From Palsa-360 sp963710315 (GTDB taxonomy: Bacteria; Acidobacteriota; Terriglobia; Acidiferrales; UBA7541), in assembly GCA_963710315.1 (NCBI GenBank), contig CAVPZW010000005.1, positions 496,001-560,000 on the forward strand: a stretch of 64,000 bases of DNA, read 5' to 3'. The translations under genes and the position numbers were made by a program. The first letter of the stretch is position 1; each line of letters starts with the position of its first letter. Positions 8,315 to 16,561 of this stretch are shown here, piece after piece. A model generated the notes under the pieces. The model saw only the letters and a program-made list of their open reading frames with translations. It was not told where the DNA came from and searched no databases.

Positions 8315-8874
8315 CTTTTGCCTATATATCGCTGCTGGTGCTGGTTGGGATTGGGCGGCTTGCGGAGCTGGGGATTTCACGCCGCAACCAGCGCCAGCTC
8401 GAAAAGCAGGGCGTTCGAAAAATTCCTGAAGCACATTTTCGTTGGATGGTTCTTTTGCATGGCGGCGTTATCGTTTGCGCCGGCGCTGAAGTTTTGATTC
8501 TGCACCGCCCCCTGATTCCCGCTCTCGCAATTCCCATGGCTGCGCTGTTTGTTCTGGCCAATCTGCTGCGCTGGTGGGTGATCGCAACATTGGCGGGACA
8601 CTGGAACGTGGAAGTCATGGAATCGTCGCGCGTGGGAGTAGTGAGCACAGGGCCGTATCGCTGGGTGAGGCATCCAAACTACGTGGCCGTGGTGCTTGAA
8701 ATATTTGCGCTGCCCATGATTCACACGGCCTGGATTACGGCCATTGCCGGGACACTGGGGGACATGGAGATTCTGCGCCGCAGGATACGAGTCGAGGACG
8801 GTTTTCTGTTGTCGAACCCCGCCTATCGAATGGCTATGGGCGGCAAACCCAAATTTGTGCCCCGAGTATTTTAG
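8311..8874 (+). CDS. Isoprenylcysteine carboxyl methyltransferase-like membrane protein (BpsB-like)
   Basis: 187-residue integral membrane methyltransferase of the ICMT/PEMT fold. Several hydrophobic segments precede the SAM-binding C-terminal signature TGPYRWVRHPNYVAVVLEIF, then RRIRVED. In bacterial type III PKS operons such proteins methylate the pyrone or resorcinol product; that is the likely role here because the ATG overlaps the PKS stop by four bases once the PKS frame is corrected. A family A repeat follows 25 bases after the stop. Confidence 0.85.
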   Translation: MTFAYISLLVLVGIGRLAELGISRRNQRQLEKQGVRKIPEAHFRWMVLLHGGVIVCAGAEVLILHRPLIPALAIPMAALFVLANLLRWWVIATLAGHWNVEVMESSRVGVVSTGPYRWVRHPNYVAVVLEIFALPMIHTAWITAIAGTLGDMEILRRRIRVEDGFLLSNPAYRMAMGGKPKFVPRVF

Positions 8875-8898
8875 TTGGACTGCAGGAAGTCGCCTTTA

Positions 8899-8972
8899 GT
8901 AGCGCGGGCTTCAGCCTGCGGTTTTTCTTATATTGCATCGGCCAAAAACCCGCAGGCTGAAGCCCGCGCTAC
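8899..8972. repeat. Palindromic intergenic repeat, family A
   Basis: 23-base arms GTAGCGCGGGCTTCAGCCTG.. and complement, loop about 27 bases, at the convergent junction of the ICMT gene and the DUF309 gene. The leading GTAG read on the minus strand supplies the TAG stop of DUF309. Confidence 0.9.
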
Positions 8973-9358
8973 TTCAACCGCCTTTGCGTGATTCGCGGAA
9001 GGTTTTTGCTTTCGGGAATTTCTCCGGCGTCAAGCGCGGCCAGCCATCCCCGAACCGACTTGCGCAGCGCTTCAATTTCAAGCCCGCCATGAATTTCCGG
9101 GAAGCGATCGAGTTTCAAGAGTCCCGCCAGAAGCAAGTTTCGCGTCCCCTGCAGGTTCGAGCGGGAATAGTGATGAAAGGCCGCGGCAACCTGGATCAAT
9201 CCCTGGAGGAACATCTTTTCCGGGTTGGGCGTTTCAAGCCATACCTCCTCCCAATGCTCGTGGGCATCGTAGAAGTGGCCGAAATTGAAGGCCGCCAGTC
9301 CCTTTTGAAACAGCCGGTCTTTTTCGTGTCGGTCCATGCGTGTTTTGCGTTCTTGCAT
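8969..9358 (-). CDS. DUF309-domain protein
   Basis: About 129 residues, helical. The family signature is clear: KGLAAFNFGHFYDAHEHWEE, followed by FLQGLIQVAAAFHHYSR and GTRNLLLAGLLKLDRFP. DUF309 proteins are small helical bundles of unknown function with conserved histidine/glutamate positions (HEHWE). The C-terminal codons abut the family A repeat and use its TAG as stop. Start is uncertain among ATGs at 9382, 9358 (MQERKTRM) and MDRHEKD; none has a strong ribosome site. Divergent from the GH57 gene. Confidence 0.8.
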   Translation of the reverse strand: MQERKTRMDRHEKDRLFQKGLAAFNFGHFYDAHEHWEEVWLETPNPEKMFLQGLIQVAAAFHHYSRSNLQGTRNLLLAGLLKLDRFPEIHGGLEIEALRKSVRGWLAALDAGEIPESKNLPRITQRRLK

Positions 9359-9522
9359 CGATTGCAGTAATGAGCAGGGCATCTTAGCAGACGCCGGAAA
9401 ATGCCGCCCTGCCAGTCGCGCAATTGTCGCAGTTCCTTATGGTGACAATCGCGCATTTGAATTTCCATCTTCATTACTGCCCGCGTTACTATATATAGCC
9501 TGCGCAGTCGAGAGGTTCTCGC

Positions 9523-11685
9523 TTGTCGAAATTCAACTTGGTTCTGCTCATTCACGCGCACCAACCCGTCGGCAACTTTGACGATGTAATGGAGCGCACC
9601 TACGAACGTTCCTACCTGCCGTTTGTGGAGTGTCTGGCGCGACACCCGCGCGTCCGCATGGGGCTGCACTACACCGGCTCGCTGCTGGAATGGATGGCGG
9701 AAAAACATCCCGAGTATATTCAGCGCGTCGGAGCTCTCGTGGCTCGCGGCCAGGTGGAAATTGCCGGCGGAGGATTTTACGAGCCGATCCTGATTGCCAT
9801 TCCCTACGAAGACCGCATCGAGCAAATTCGGCGATTGAGCGATTTCGTTGAAAAACATTTCGGCAAGCGACCCATCGGCGCGTGGCTTGCGGAACGCGTG
9901 TGGGAGCCGCAATTGCCAGAGGCGCTGGCAGAAGCGGGAGTGGAATACACGCTGGTCGACGACAGCCATTTTCTTACCGCCGGGCGCGAGATTGCCGAGC
10001 TGTTCGGCTACTACGTGGCCGACGAATGCGGCAGTACTGTGAAAGTGATTCCCGGCCTGCAGGAACTGCGTTACCTGCTCCCCTTCGGCAGCGTAGAGGA
10101 TTCCATCGCATTCCTTCGCCGGTCTGCGAGCACACATCCGGGCGGAATGGCCTCCATGGGCGACGACATGGAAAAATTCGGCGCCTGGCCGCACACCTTC
10201 GAGCATTGCTACCGTGACGGCTGGCTGGATAATTTCTTCGGGGCCATCGAGGCAAACTACGAGTGGCTGGAAATGGTTCCGCCGGGCGAAGCGCTGGCAT
10301 CGCACGCTCCGCTGGGCCGCGTGGACCTGCCCACGGCGTCATACACGGAGATGATGGAGTGGGTTCTGCCCACCTCGGTACGCCTGAAATTTCACGCGCT
10401 CCTCGATGAATTTTCCAGCCGCCCCGATGTGCGGAGATTCCTGCGCGGCGGTTTCTGGCGCGGATTTTTCAGCAAGTATGCCGAGGCCAATCTGCTGCAC
10501 AAGAAGATGCTGCGCGTCTCGTCCAAACTGCGAAGTGGCGGCGTGAAGGGCGCGAGGCGCGGAGCCAAGGGAGCAGTGCTGCGCGCAACGGCCATCACGC
10601 ACCTGATGCGGTCGCAATGCAACGACGCTTACTGGCACGGAATTTTCGGCGGCCTCTACGCTCCGCACCTGCGGACGGAGTTATGGCGTGAGTTGGTTCG
10701 CGCGGAGACCATTGCAGACGGCCTGCAGCACGGCGCCAAGCCCTACCAGGCCATGACGCGGCTCGATTTTGACGCCGATGGCAGGGAAGAAATCGAAATT
10801 ACTTCGCCCACTTTCGCCGCTCTGGTAAAGCCTTGCGACGGTGGCACGCTGGAAGTTCTGGACTATCGGCCAAGCGCGGCGACGCTGATCAATTCGCTGC
10901 AGCGGCGCGTGGAGGCCTACCATTCCCGTTTGACGAACGCCGCCCAGTTTGCCGCCAAGGTCGCGTCCATTCACGATCAGACGATCGCCAAGGAACCAGG
11001 CCTGGAAAAGCATCTGAAATACGATCGCTGGCCGCGCAATGCCTTCCGTCTCCTGCTTTTCGCGCCGGGAAAAACACACGCCGAATATGAAGCCCTTCAG
11101 CTCGCGGAGAGCGCTCCGTTTGCGGGCGGCGATTACAAGGTTGAAGAAGCCGTCGCGGACGAAATCAAGCTGAGCATGGAAGCTCCCCTGCTTCAGGTGA
11201 TTGCGGACGTAGATGCGAAATGTATCCTACGCGCGCTAAAAGTTTTGCGTTTTGAAAATCATGAACGGGGCTTCGACGTTGGTTGCCGCATCGACCTTGC
11301 GTTGAACGGAGCCGCGCCTGTGGACTCAGGTCCAGTGCAGTTCACCGTGGGACTGGAAATGGTGGTGAATCTTTTGGCTCCCAACGTCCCGGACCGCTTC
11401 ATCGAGTTTGCTGGTGACAGGAAACCATTGGAATGGAGCGGCGTTGTGGATGGTCCGCGCGTGCGTCTCGCGGATGAATGGCAGGACGTGGCCGTGGAGA
11501 TCGAAGCGGGCGGCGCAAACCATTTGTGGATCGCGCCCATCGAGACAGTTTCAGAATCCGAGGAAGGATTCGAACGCGTCTATCAGGGATCGCAAATTCT
11601 GTGCGTCTGGAATGTGACGCTGGGACCAACGGAAACCTGGAGCGCCGAAACGGTTTTGCGCGTGTCAAAAGCGCGAAGCTCCTAA
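9523..11685 (+). CDS. GH57 4-alpha-glucanotransferase / alpha-amylase-type glycoside hydrolase
   Basis: 720 residues, cytoplasmic (no signal peptide). The N-terminal GH57 barrel begins LLIHAHQPVGNFDDVMERTY and aligns with Thermococcus litoralis 4-alpha-glucanotransferase: nucleophile Glu124 in GAWLAERVWEPQ and acid/base Asp214 in SMGDDMEKFG fall at the expected spacing. The C-terminal half (from about residue 400) is beta-rich, as in the DUF1925/DUF1926 domains of this subfamily. It probably disproportionates maltodextrins or debranches glycogen. Start is TTG 9523 after GAGAGG. It stands alone, divergent from DUF309. Confidence 0.9.
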   Translation: MSKFNLVLLIHAHQPVGNFDDVMERTYERSYLPFVECLARHPRVRMGLHYTGSLLEWMAEKHPEYIQRVGALVARGQVEIAGGGFYEPILIAIPYEDRIEQIRRLSDFVEKHFGKRPIGAWLAERVWEPQLPEALAEAGVEYTLVDDSHFLTAGREIAELFGYYVADECGSTVKVIPGLQELRYLLPFGSVEDSIAFLRRSASTHPGGMASMGDDMEKFGAWPHTFEHCYRDGWLDNFFGAIEANYEWLEMVPPGEALASHAPLGRVDLPTASYTEMMEWVLPTSVRLKFHALLDEFSSRPDVRRFLRGGFWRGFFSKYAEANLLHKKMLRVSSKLRSGGVKGARRGAKGAVLRATAITHLMRSQCNDAYWHGIFGGLYAPHLRTELWRELVRAETIADGLQHGAKPYQAMTRLDFDADGREEIEITSPTFAALVKPCDGGTLEVLDYRPSAATLINSLQRRVEAYHSRLTNAAQFAAKVASIHDQTIAKEPGLEKHLKYDRWPRNAFRLLLFAPGKTHAEYEALQLAESAPFAGGDYKVEEAVADEIKLSMEAPLLQVIADVDAKCILRALKVLRFENHERGFDVGCRIDLALNGAAPVDSGPVQFTVGLEMVVNLLAPNVPDRFIEFAGDRKPLEWSGVVDGPRVRLADEWQDVAVEIEAGGANHLWIAPIETVSESEEGFERVYQGSQILCVWNVTLGPTETWSAETVLRVSKARSS

Positions 11686-11734
11686 GCTCCGCACCGCAGG
11701 CAGTAAAATGTAGGGCCACTTTGCGTCGCGGCCG

Positions 11735-11850
11735 CTCTCTCTGTTTTTCTCCTCTTTTCTCTGTGTCCTCTGTGTTAAAGCTTTCGCCAGTCAAATTACG
11801 AAAACCTTTACCACAGAGGACACAGAGAAAAGAGGAGAAGTGCGGAGAGA
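11735..11850. repeat. Inverted intergenic repeat, family C (CTCTGTGT/ACACAGAG arms)
   Basis: Left arm contains TTTCTCCTCTTTTCTCTGTG..CTCTGTG then TTAAAG; the right arm is the near complement (CTTTACCACAGAGGACACAG..). The same element recurs at 31115-31219, 32259-32458 and as fragments near 61110 and 61440. No coding potential. Confidence 0.8.
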
Positions 11851-11946
11851 TCCGGGGTTGCGCATTGCTAGGCAAACAAGGGAAGTCAGCGTAAGCTTTT
11901 GCGTGCAGCTACAGGGCCGTTATGCGCCGCGTGGAGGCCTGAGGGC

Positions 11947-12732
11947 GTGACTTCTCCAGATGATGGATTGCAGAATGGATATGCTCTGGAGTTTCGGGGC
12001 ACGACTTACCGGCTGCCAACCGGTGCAACCCTCATTTCCGGGCTGAATCTGAGAATTTCCCAGGGCGAAACGCTCGTTTTGCTCGGCCGCAGCGGTTCCG
12101 GCAAGACCACCACACTAAAACTAATTAACAGGCTCCTGGAGCCTAGCGAAGGCGAAATTCTCATCTCAGGGCGTCCCAGCGCGTCCTGGGACCCTATCCA
12201 GCTGCGTCGCGGGATCGGTTACGTCATTCAGGACGCCGGGCTATTTCCGCACTGGACGGTCGAGCGCAACGTGGGCCTGGTGCCTCATCTGGAGCGATGG
12301 CCGGAAGAGAAAATTCAGGCCCGCGTGCGCGAGATGCTTTCGCTGGTTGGCCTGCCGCCGGACGAGTTCGCCAAGCGGCGCCCGTCTGCGCTCTCCGGCG
12401 GGCAGAAGCAGCGCGTGGGAGTTGCGCGTGCGCTTGCCGCGGACCCGCCCATCCTGCTCATGGACGAGCCATTCGGCGCGCTCGATCCAATCACGCGCGC
12501 AGACCTGCAGCGGGAATTTCGCGCGCTGGCGCTGCGGCTGCGCAAGACCATTGTCTTTGTAACGCATGACGTGCGAGAGGCGCTGTTCCTGGGCACGCGC
12601 ATCGCCCTGCTCGATCAGGGGCGGCTGGTTGGAGTGTACGCACCGGCGGAATTTCTCAAAGCTTCCGAGCCGGAGATTCACGCGTTCGCGGCGTCGCTGG
12701 AATCGGGCGCGGCCGGAGAGGGGCTTCCATGA
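11947..12732 (+). CDS. Osmoprotectant ABC transporter ATP-binding protein (OpuCA/ProV type)
   Basis: 261 residues. Walker A GRSGSGKTTT, Q-loop YVIQDAGLFPHWTV, signature LSGGQKQRVGVARAL, Walker B PILLMDEPFGALD, H-loop FVTHD. The VIQDAGLFPH segment is typical of glycine betaine/choline importer ATPases. It lacks the C-terminal CBS pair of OpuCA, so ionic-strength sensing through CBS is not expected. GTG 11947 was chosen because GGAGG lies at 11933-11937; an upstream in-frame start at 11899 has no ribosome site. The stop overlaps the permease ATG by four bases. Confidence 0.9.
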   Translation: MTSPDDGLQNGYALEFRGTTYRLPTGATLISGLNLRISQGETLVLLGRSGSGKTTTLKLINRLLEPSEGEILISGRPSASWDPIQLRRGIGYVIQDAGLFPHWTVERNVGLVPHLERWPEEKIQARVREMLSLVGLPPDEFAKRRPSALSGGQKQRVGVARALAADPPILLMDEPFGALDPITRADLQREFRALALRLRKTIVFVTHDVREALFLGTRIALLDQGRLVGVYAPAEFLKASEPEIHAFAASLESGAAGEGLP

Positions 12733-13361
12733 ACTGGTACGAATTTATTTTGCGAAATCGCGGCGAGGTGTTCGAACGATTCGTCGAGCATATTGGATTG
12801 GTCGGGGCATCCATGGCCATTTCGCTGGCCATCGGATTGCCCCTGGGCGTCGCGCTGGTTCGCCGCATAAAGCTGCAGCGCTGGGTGATCGGCGCCGCCA
12901 ACGTTGTGCAGACGATCCCTAGCCTCGCGCTCTTCGGATTCCTGATCCCTGTGCCGTGGATCGGCGGCGTTGGTGCGAGCACGGCCATCGTGGCGCTGTC
13001 CCTTTACGCCGTGCTGCCCATTTTGCGAAATACATGCACAGGCATTGCGGAGGTCGATCTGGCGGTCATTGAGTCCGCGCGAGGCATGGGCATGACTCCG
13101 CGGCAAGTGCTCTGGCAGGTGCAGTTGCCGCTGGCAGCGCCCGTTTTGCTGTCAGGAATTCGCGTGGCCACCGCGATTTGCATCGGCGTGACCACCATCG
13201 CGGCGGCGATTGGCGCGGGCGGCCTGGGTGTTTTTATTTTTCGCGGCCTGGCGATGGTCAACAATCAGGTCATTCTGGCGGGGGCAATTCCCGCCGCCGG
13301 GCTGGCGATTGCCGCCGATTCCGGATTGGGATATTTCCAGCGGAGCATCGCCAAACGATGA
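12729..13361 (+). CDS. Osmoprotectant ABC transporter permease (OpuCB type)
   Basis: 210 residues, about six transmembrane segments, binding-protein-dependent inner-membrane component. The EAA-like loop is visible around EVDLAVIESARGMGMTPRQV-LWQVQLPLA. N-terminus matches the family (RNRGEVFERFVEHIGLV), and the stretch IGVTTIAAAIGAGGLGVFIFRGL is typical of OpuC/ProW permeases. ATGA overlaps link it to the ATPase upstream (12729-12732) and the binding protein downstream (13358-13361), so the three genes are one translationally coupled operon. Confidence 0.92.
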   Translation: MNWYEFILRNRGEVFERFVEHIGLVGASMAISLAIGLPLGVALVRRIKLQRWVIGAANVVQTIPSLALFGFLIPVPWIGGVGASTAIVALSLYAVLPILRNTCTGIAEVDLAVIESARGMGMTPRQVLWQVQLPLAAPVLLSGIRVATAICIGVTTIAAAIGAGGLGVFIFRGLAMVNNQVILAGAIPAAGLAIAADSGLGYFQRSIAKR

Positions 13362-14296
13362 GCGGTCATTTTAATTTTGACCGGCGCAATTATTCACGCC
13401 CTTCGATGGGCTCGTCCTTGGTTTGTGTTTTCGCGCTGCTGGCCATGCTCGCAACCATCGGTTGCGGCAAGCGCGGCGCGGAAACAATCGTTGTGGGGTC
13501 GAAGAATTTCACCGAGCAAATTGTGCTCGGGGAATTATTTGCGCAGCAGATCGAAGCGCATTCGGAGCTGCGCGTGGAGAGGCGGCTGAATCTCGGCGGG
13601 ACGTTTATCTGCCACGATGCGCTGGTTTCGGGAAAGATCGATCTGTATCCGGAATATACGGGCACGGCCTTCACTGCCGTCTTGAAAGATTCTCTGGTTC
13701 CCAATCAGACGGCATCGCAAACATTCCTGGCGGTTCAGGAAGAATACCGGAAACGGTTTAACGTGGAGGCCATGCCGCCGCTGGGCTTCAACAACACCTT
13801 CGCGATGGTAGTGCGCGGCGGCGACGCCGAAAAGCTGCATCTGCGCACGATTTCCGACGTTGCGCCTTACGCGCCGAAATGGCGCGCCGGGTTCGGCTAC
13901 GAATTCATGGAGCGGCCGGACGGCTATCGCGGCTGGCTGGCGGCCTATGGGCTGCATTTCTCGGGAGAGCCACACATCCTGGATCTCGGCTTGCTCTACC
14001 GCGCGCTGGCGGATAAGCAGGTGGACCTGGTGGCTGGGAACTCAACTGACGGAGTGATCTCCTCGCTGCACATGGTTGCGCTGGAGGACGACCGCCACTA
14101 TTTTCCGCCTTATGAAGCCGTGCCCCTCGTGCGCCTGGCCACACTCGAAAAGCATCCCGAAGTGCGCGGCGCGATCGGCGCCCTTGCCGGGAAAATATCC
14201 GTGGACGAAATGCGCGCCATGAATTACGCGGTGGATGGAGAACATCGCGATCCTGCTGATGTGGTTCACGCGTTTCGCACTTCGAAGGGATTATAG
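13358..14296 (+). CDS. Osmoprotectant ABC transporter substrate-binding lipoprotein (OpuCC type)
   Basis: 312 residues. After a hydrophobic signal segment comes a lipobox-like LATIGCGK, so the mature protein is probably lipid-anchored on the periplasmic side. The mature start ETIVVGSKNFTEQIVLGELF is the signature of glycine betaine/carnitine/choline binding proteins (OpuAC family); DLYPEYTGTA and VDLVAGNSTDG are also characteristic. ATG 13358 overlaps the permease stop (ATGA); the frame extends upstream inside the permease but that is not needed. Substrate could be betaine, choline or another quaternary amine. Confidence 0.9.
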   Translation: MSGHFNFDRRNYSRPSMGSSLVCVFALLAMLATIGCGKRGAETIVVGSKNFTEQIVLGELFAQQIEAHSELRVERRLNLGGTFICHDALVSGKIDLYPEYTGTAFTAVLKDSLVPNQTASQTFLAVQEEYRKRFNVEAMPPLGFNNTFAMVVRGGDAEKLHLRTISDVAPYAPKWRAGFGYEFMERPDGYRGWLAAYGLHFSGEPHILDLGLLYRALADKQVDLVAGNSTDGVISSLHMVALEDDRHYFPPYEAVPLVRLATLEKHPEVRGAIGALAGKISVDEMRAMNYAVDGEHRDPADVVHAFRTSKGL

Positions 14297-14470
14297 AAAC
14301 TTTGGCAGCCGATTTTCCTCGCCAAGCGAGGCGGCAGATTATCGGCTGGTGAACGCCGGAAATCTTTTATTTTGTGCTGTTTAGCTGCTTTCCGGTTCAG
14401 GGGAAGATGTGTCTATTCCGGCAGGATGCCAGGCCTAAACTATTCTGGGCAATTGCCGATATGCCCAAGG

Positions 14471-14740
14471 ATGCGAGACAACAGAAGAGAGCCAAGAGTA
14501 AACATGATTGTGCGGATAGTCGCACGATGGGTGGGCCAAACCGGAAATCCGCGCATGTCTCACTGGCAGCTCGAAAACATGTCCAACGGCGGATTAGGTA
14601 TCCGGGTCGTGGAACCGATCGGTGCCGGAACAAAACTGGACGTTCGGACACACATGGGGAATTTCGCCGGAACCGTCTTACGATCACGAAAAGACGGAGA
14701 GGAATACGTGCTTGGCATACAGCGAGATGCCGAGAAGTAA
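14471..14740 (+). CDS. Single-domain PilZ protein
   Basis: About 89 residues, a stand-alone c-di-GMP receptor. Both ligand motifs are intact: RREPR (RxxxR) near the N-terminus and NMSNGG (NxSxxG). The C-terminal strand EEYVLGIQ completes the barrel. Start is uncertain: ATG 14471 places RREPR near the N-terminus as in single-domain relatives, but the frame is open back to 14372 and no ribosome site decides it. It lies between the OpuC operon and the heptose kinase, same strand; no functional link is evident. Confidence 0.75.
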   Translation: MRDNRREPRVNMIVRIVARWVGQTGNPRMSHWQLENMSNGGLGIRVVEPIGAGTKLDVRTHMGNFAGTVLRSRKDGEEYVLGIQRDAEK

Positions 14741-14914
14741 CACCAGGGCAAGCCGCCCGCGGATCCTTCAACGGAATTCAGTCGCCAATCGAAATGTCGC
14801 CGAAGTTGCCCCGGACAATTCGTCTCTGCTAGAGTGCCTGCATATGTCCTACACAGCATTTCGTGCACGCGCGGACAAGAGAATTTCAAGACCACAGGCG
14901 CTCATCTCCCGAAT

Positions 14915-15964
14915 ATGACTTTTGACAATCGAAAGCTCACCCAATTTGCGAAGGCCCTTCGCGGCAGGCGGATCGGCGTGGCGGGCGACTTTATGCTGGA
15001 CCGCTACGTGTGGGGTTCGGCCACGCGGCTCTCACCGGAAGCTCCAGTTCCCGTGGTGGATTTCAAGAATGAAAGCCAGGTGTTGGGCGGCGCTGGAAAT
15101 GTGGCCAGAAATCTGGCCGCACTGGGCGCGACGGTGTTTCCCTTTGGAGTGGTTGGCGAAGATGAGGATGGGCGCGCGATCCGCTCACTCTTCGAAGCGG
15201 AAGGCATGGCCACCAAAGGAGTGGTGGCCGACGCGTCTCGCCCCACCACGGTAAAGACGCGCATCGTCGCGAAGCATCAGCAAATCGTGCGCGTGGACCG
15301 CGAGAAGCGCGAGCCCATTAGCCGAGCGCTGGAAGATCGCCTGGTACGCGCGATCAAGGCCGCGCTCCCGCGTCTCGACGCACTGGTGGTGTCTGACTAT
15401 GACAAGGGCGTGATTACCGACACGCTTGCGGATCGCGTCTTGACCGAATGCCAACGTCGCGGCGTGCCCGCGCTGGTGAAGCCCAAGGAGTCGCGATTAT
15501 TGCTGTATCGCGGGGCCACCATGATCGTGTGCAATGCAAAGGAAGCGCATTTTTTTGTCAGCCGAAAGCTGGAAGACGATGAGTCCGTGGAGCAGGCGGG
15601 GCGCGCGATGATGGCCCATTTCGGCTGTTCCGCCGTGGTGATCACGCGCGGCGCCGAAGGGCTCAATGTGTATGAAGACGCTTTGCTCAAGAGCTTCCAT
15701 GTTTCGGCGACCAGCAGCGAGATTGGCTATGACCGCGTCGGGAAGGCTGGAGTCGATCGCTCCGTTCACGGCCGGCAAGTGTTCGATGTGACCGGCGCGG
15801 GCGATACGGTACTTTCCGTGCTTGCGCTTGCGATTGCCGGCCGCATTCCGATTCGGGAGGCCGCCGTTCTCGCAAATGCCGGAGCAGGTGTGGTTGTGGG
15901 AAAGCTGGGCACTTCGACGATTACGCCCAGCGAATTATTTTCCGCCGTGCGCGATCTGCGCTGA
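14915..15964 (+). CDS. rfaE1: D-glycero-beta-D-manno-heptose-7-phosphate kinase (RfaE1 domain)
   Basis: PfkB-family sugar kinase, 349 residues. RfaE1-specific segments: GDFMLDRYVWGSATRLSPEA, GGAGNVARNLAALGA, and the ATP/anion-hole motif FDVTGAGDTVLSVLALA with the catalytic Asp of GAGD. It phosphorylates heptose-7-phosphate at C1 in ADP-heptose synthesis for lipopolysaccharide core. The nucleotidyltransferase domain of bifunctional HldE is absent, so a separate RfaE2 is expected elsewhere. Compared with typical RfaE1 there is a small insertion after the LKSFHVSATSSE segment. Start ATG 14915 (MTFDNRKL) preferred over ATG 14834. Confidence 0.88.
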   Translation: MTFDNRKLTQFAKALRGRRIGVAGDFMLDRYVWGSATRLSPEAPVPVVDFKNESQVLGGAGNVARNLAALGATVFPFGVVGEDEDGRAIRSLFEAEGMATKGVVADASRPTTVKTRIVAKHQQIVRVDREKREPISRALEDRLVRAIKAALPRLDALVVSDYDKGVITDTLADRVLTECQRRGVPALVKPKESRLLLYRGATMIVCNAKEAHFFVSRKLEDDESVEQAGRAMMAHFGCSAVVITRGAEGLNVYEDALLKSFHVSATSSEIGYDRVGKAGVDRSVHGRQVFDVTGAGDTVLSVLALAIAGRIPIREAAVLANAGAGVVVGKLGTSTITPSELFSAVRDLR

Positions 15965-16003
15965 AAAATCTACGAAAAACTAAAAAGAATGTGGGGGCCT
16001 TCG

Positions 16004-16078
16004 GTAGCACAGGCATTCTTGCCTGTGCGCTTTTGTTTGGTCCAACAAAACCAGCACAGGCAAGAGTGCCTGTGCTAC
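16004..16078. repeat. Palindromic intergenic repeat, family A (variant)
   Basis: Arms GTAGCACAGGCATTCTTGCC / GGCAAGAGTGCCTGTGCTAC with a short loop. It is at the convergent junction of rfaE1 and the 16087-16539 gene; the inner arm resembles the copy at 5314. Confidence 0.85.
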
Positions 16079-16086
16079 TCGATCGT

Positions 16087-16539
16087 CTATGGCGGAGGGA
16101 AGCTCATGGACTGGTCGGAGCGCTCGACCCAGAGCTGTACTTCGCGGTTGCGCGCGGATTTTAAGGTCTCGTCGGATTTGGGAAACGTGTCGTATTCGCT
16201 TAGCTCGATCGTGACCACCACGCCCGTGCCACCTTTGGGCGGTACTTCCGCGGTTTCAATCCGGAAACTTTTAATCGGGCTGTAATATCCTTTCGGTCCC
16301 CAAAAACTCAGGAAATCCTGGTACGAAAAGCTGGCATGAGGATGCCAGATTTGGTAGGCCTGCTGCGAATCTCCAATCACCACGGCGTGCATGAAGCGAT
16401 CGACGGTGTGTTTCTCGGTGGTGTAACGCAGGGGATACCACAAGCCCACCCCGAGCAAAATGGCCAGTACCACTCCGCTGACAACATAGCGCAATGCCTT
16501 CGATTTGGGTTCTTCGGCGCCGGCGTCAAGCAATCCCAT
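16087..16539 (-). CDS. Single-pass membrane-anchored protein, unknown function
   Basis: 150 residues. One transmembrane helix near the N-terminus (YVVSGVVLAILLGVGLWYPL), then a soluble domain of about 110 residues with HAVVIGDSQQAYQIWHP and a C-terminal strand region. Size and layout recall small NTF2/DUF4864- or Coa1-like anchored domains, but I cannot assign it. ATG 16539 has GAGGGAG eight bases upstream. It begins 23 bases after the ABC-2 permease and is the last gene of the exporter operon, so it may serve the exporter. Confidence 0.65.
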   Translation of the reverse strand: MGLLDAGAEEPKSKALRYVVSGVVLAILLGVGLWYPLRYTTEKHTVDRFMHAVVIGDSQQAYQIWHPHASFSYQDFLSFWGPKGYYSPIKSFRIETAEVPPKGGTGVVVTIELSEYDTFPKSDETLKSARNREVQLWVERSDQSMSFPPP

Positions 16540-16561
16540 GAATGGTTCTCCCTCTGGCATC

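Noticed and set aside
7165..8874. A natural 569-residue fusion of type III PKS and methyltransferase
   Set aside because: The join destroys the conserved FGPG loop, and one base removal restores it together with an ATGA stop/start overlap.
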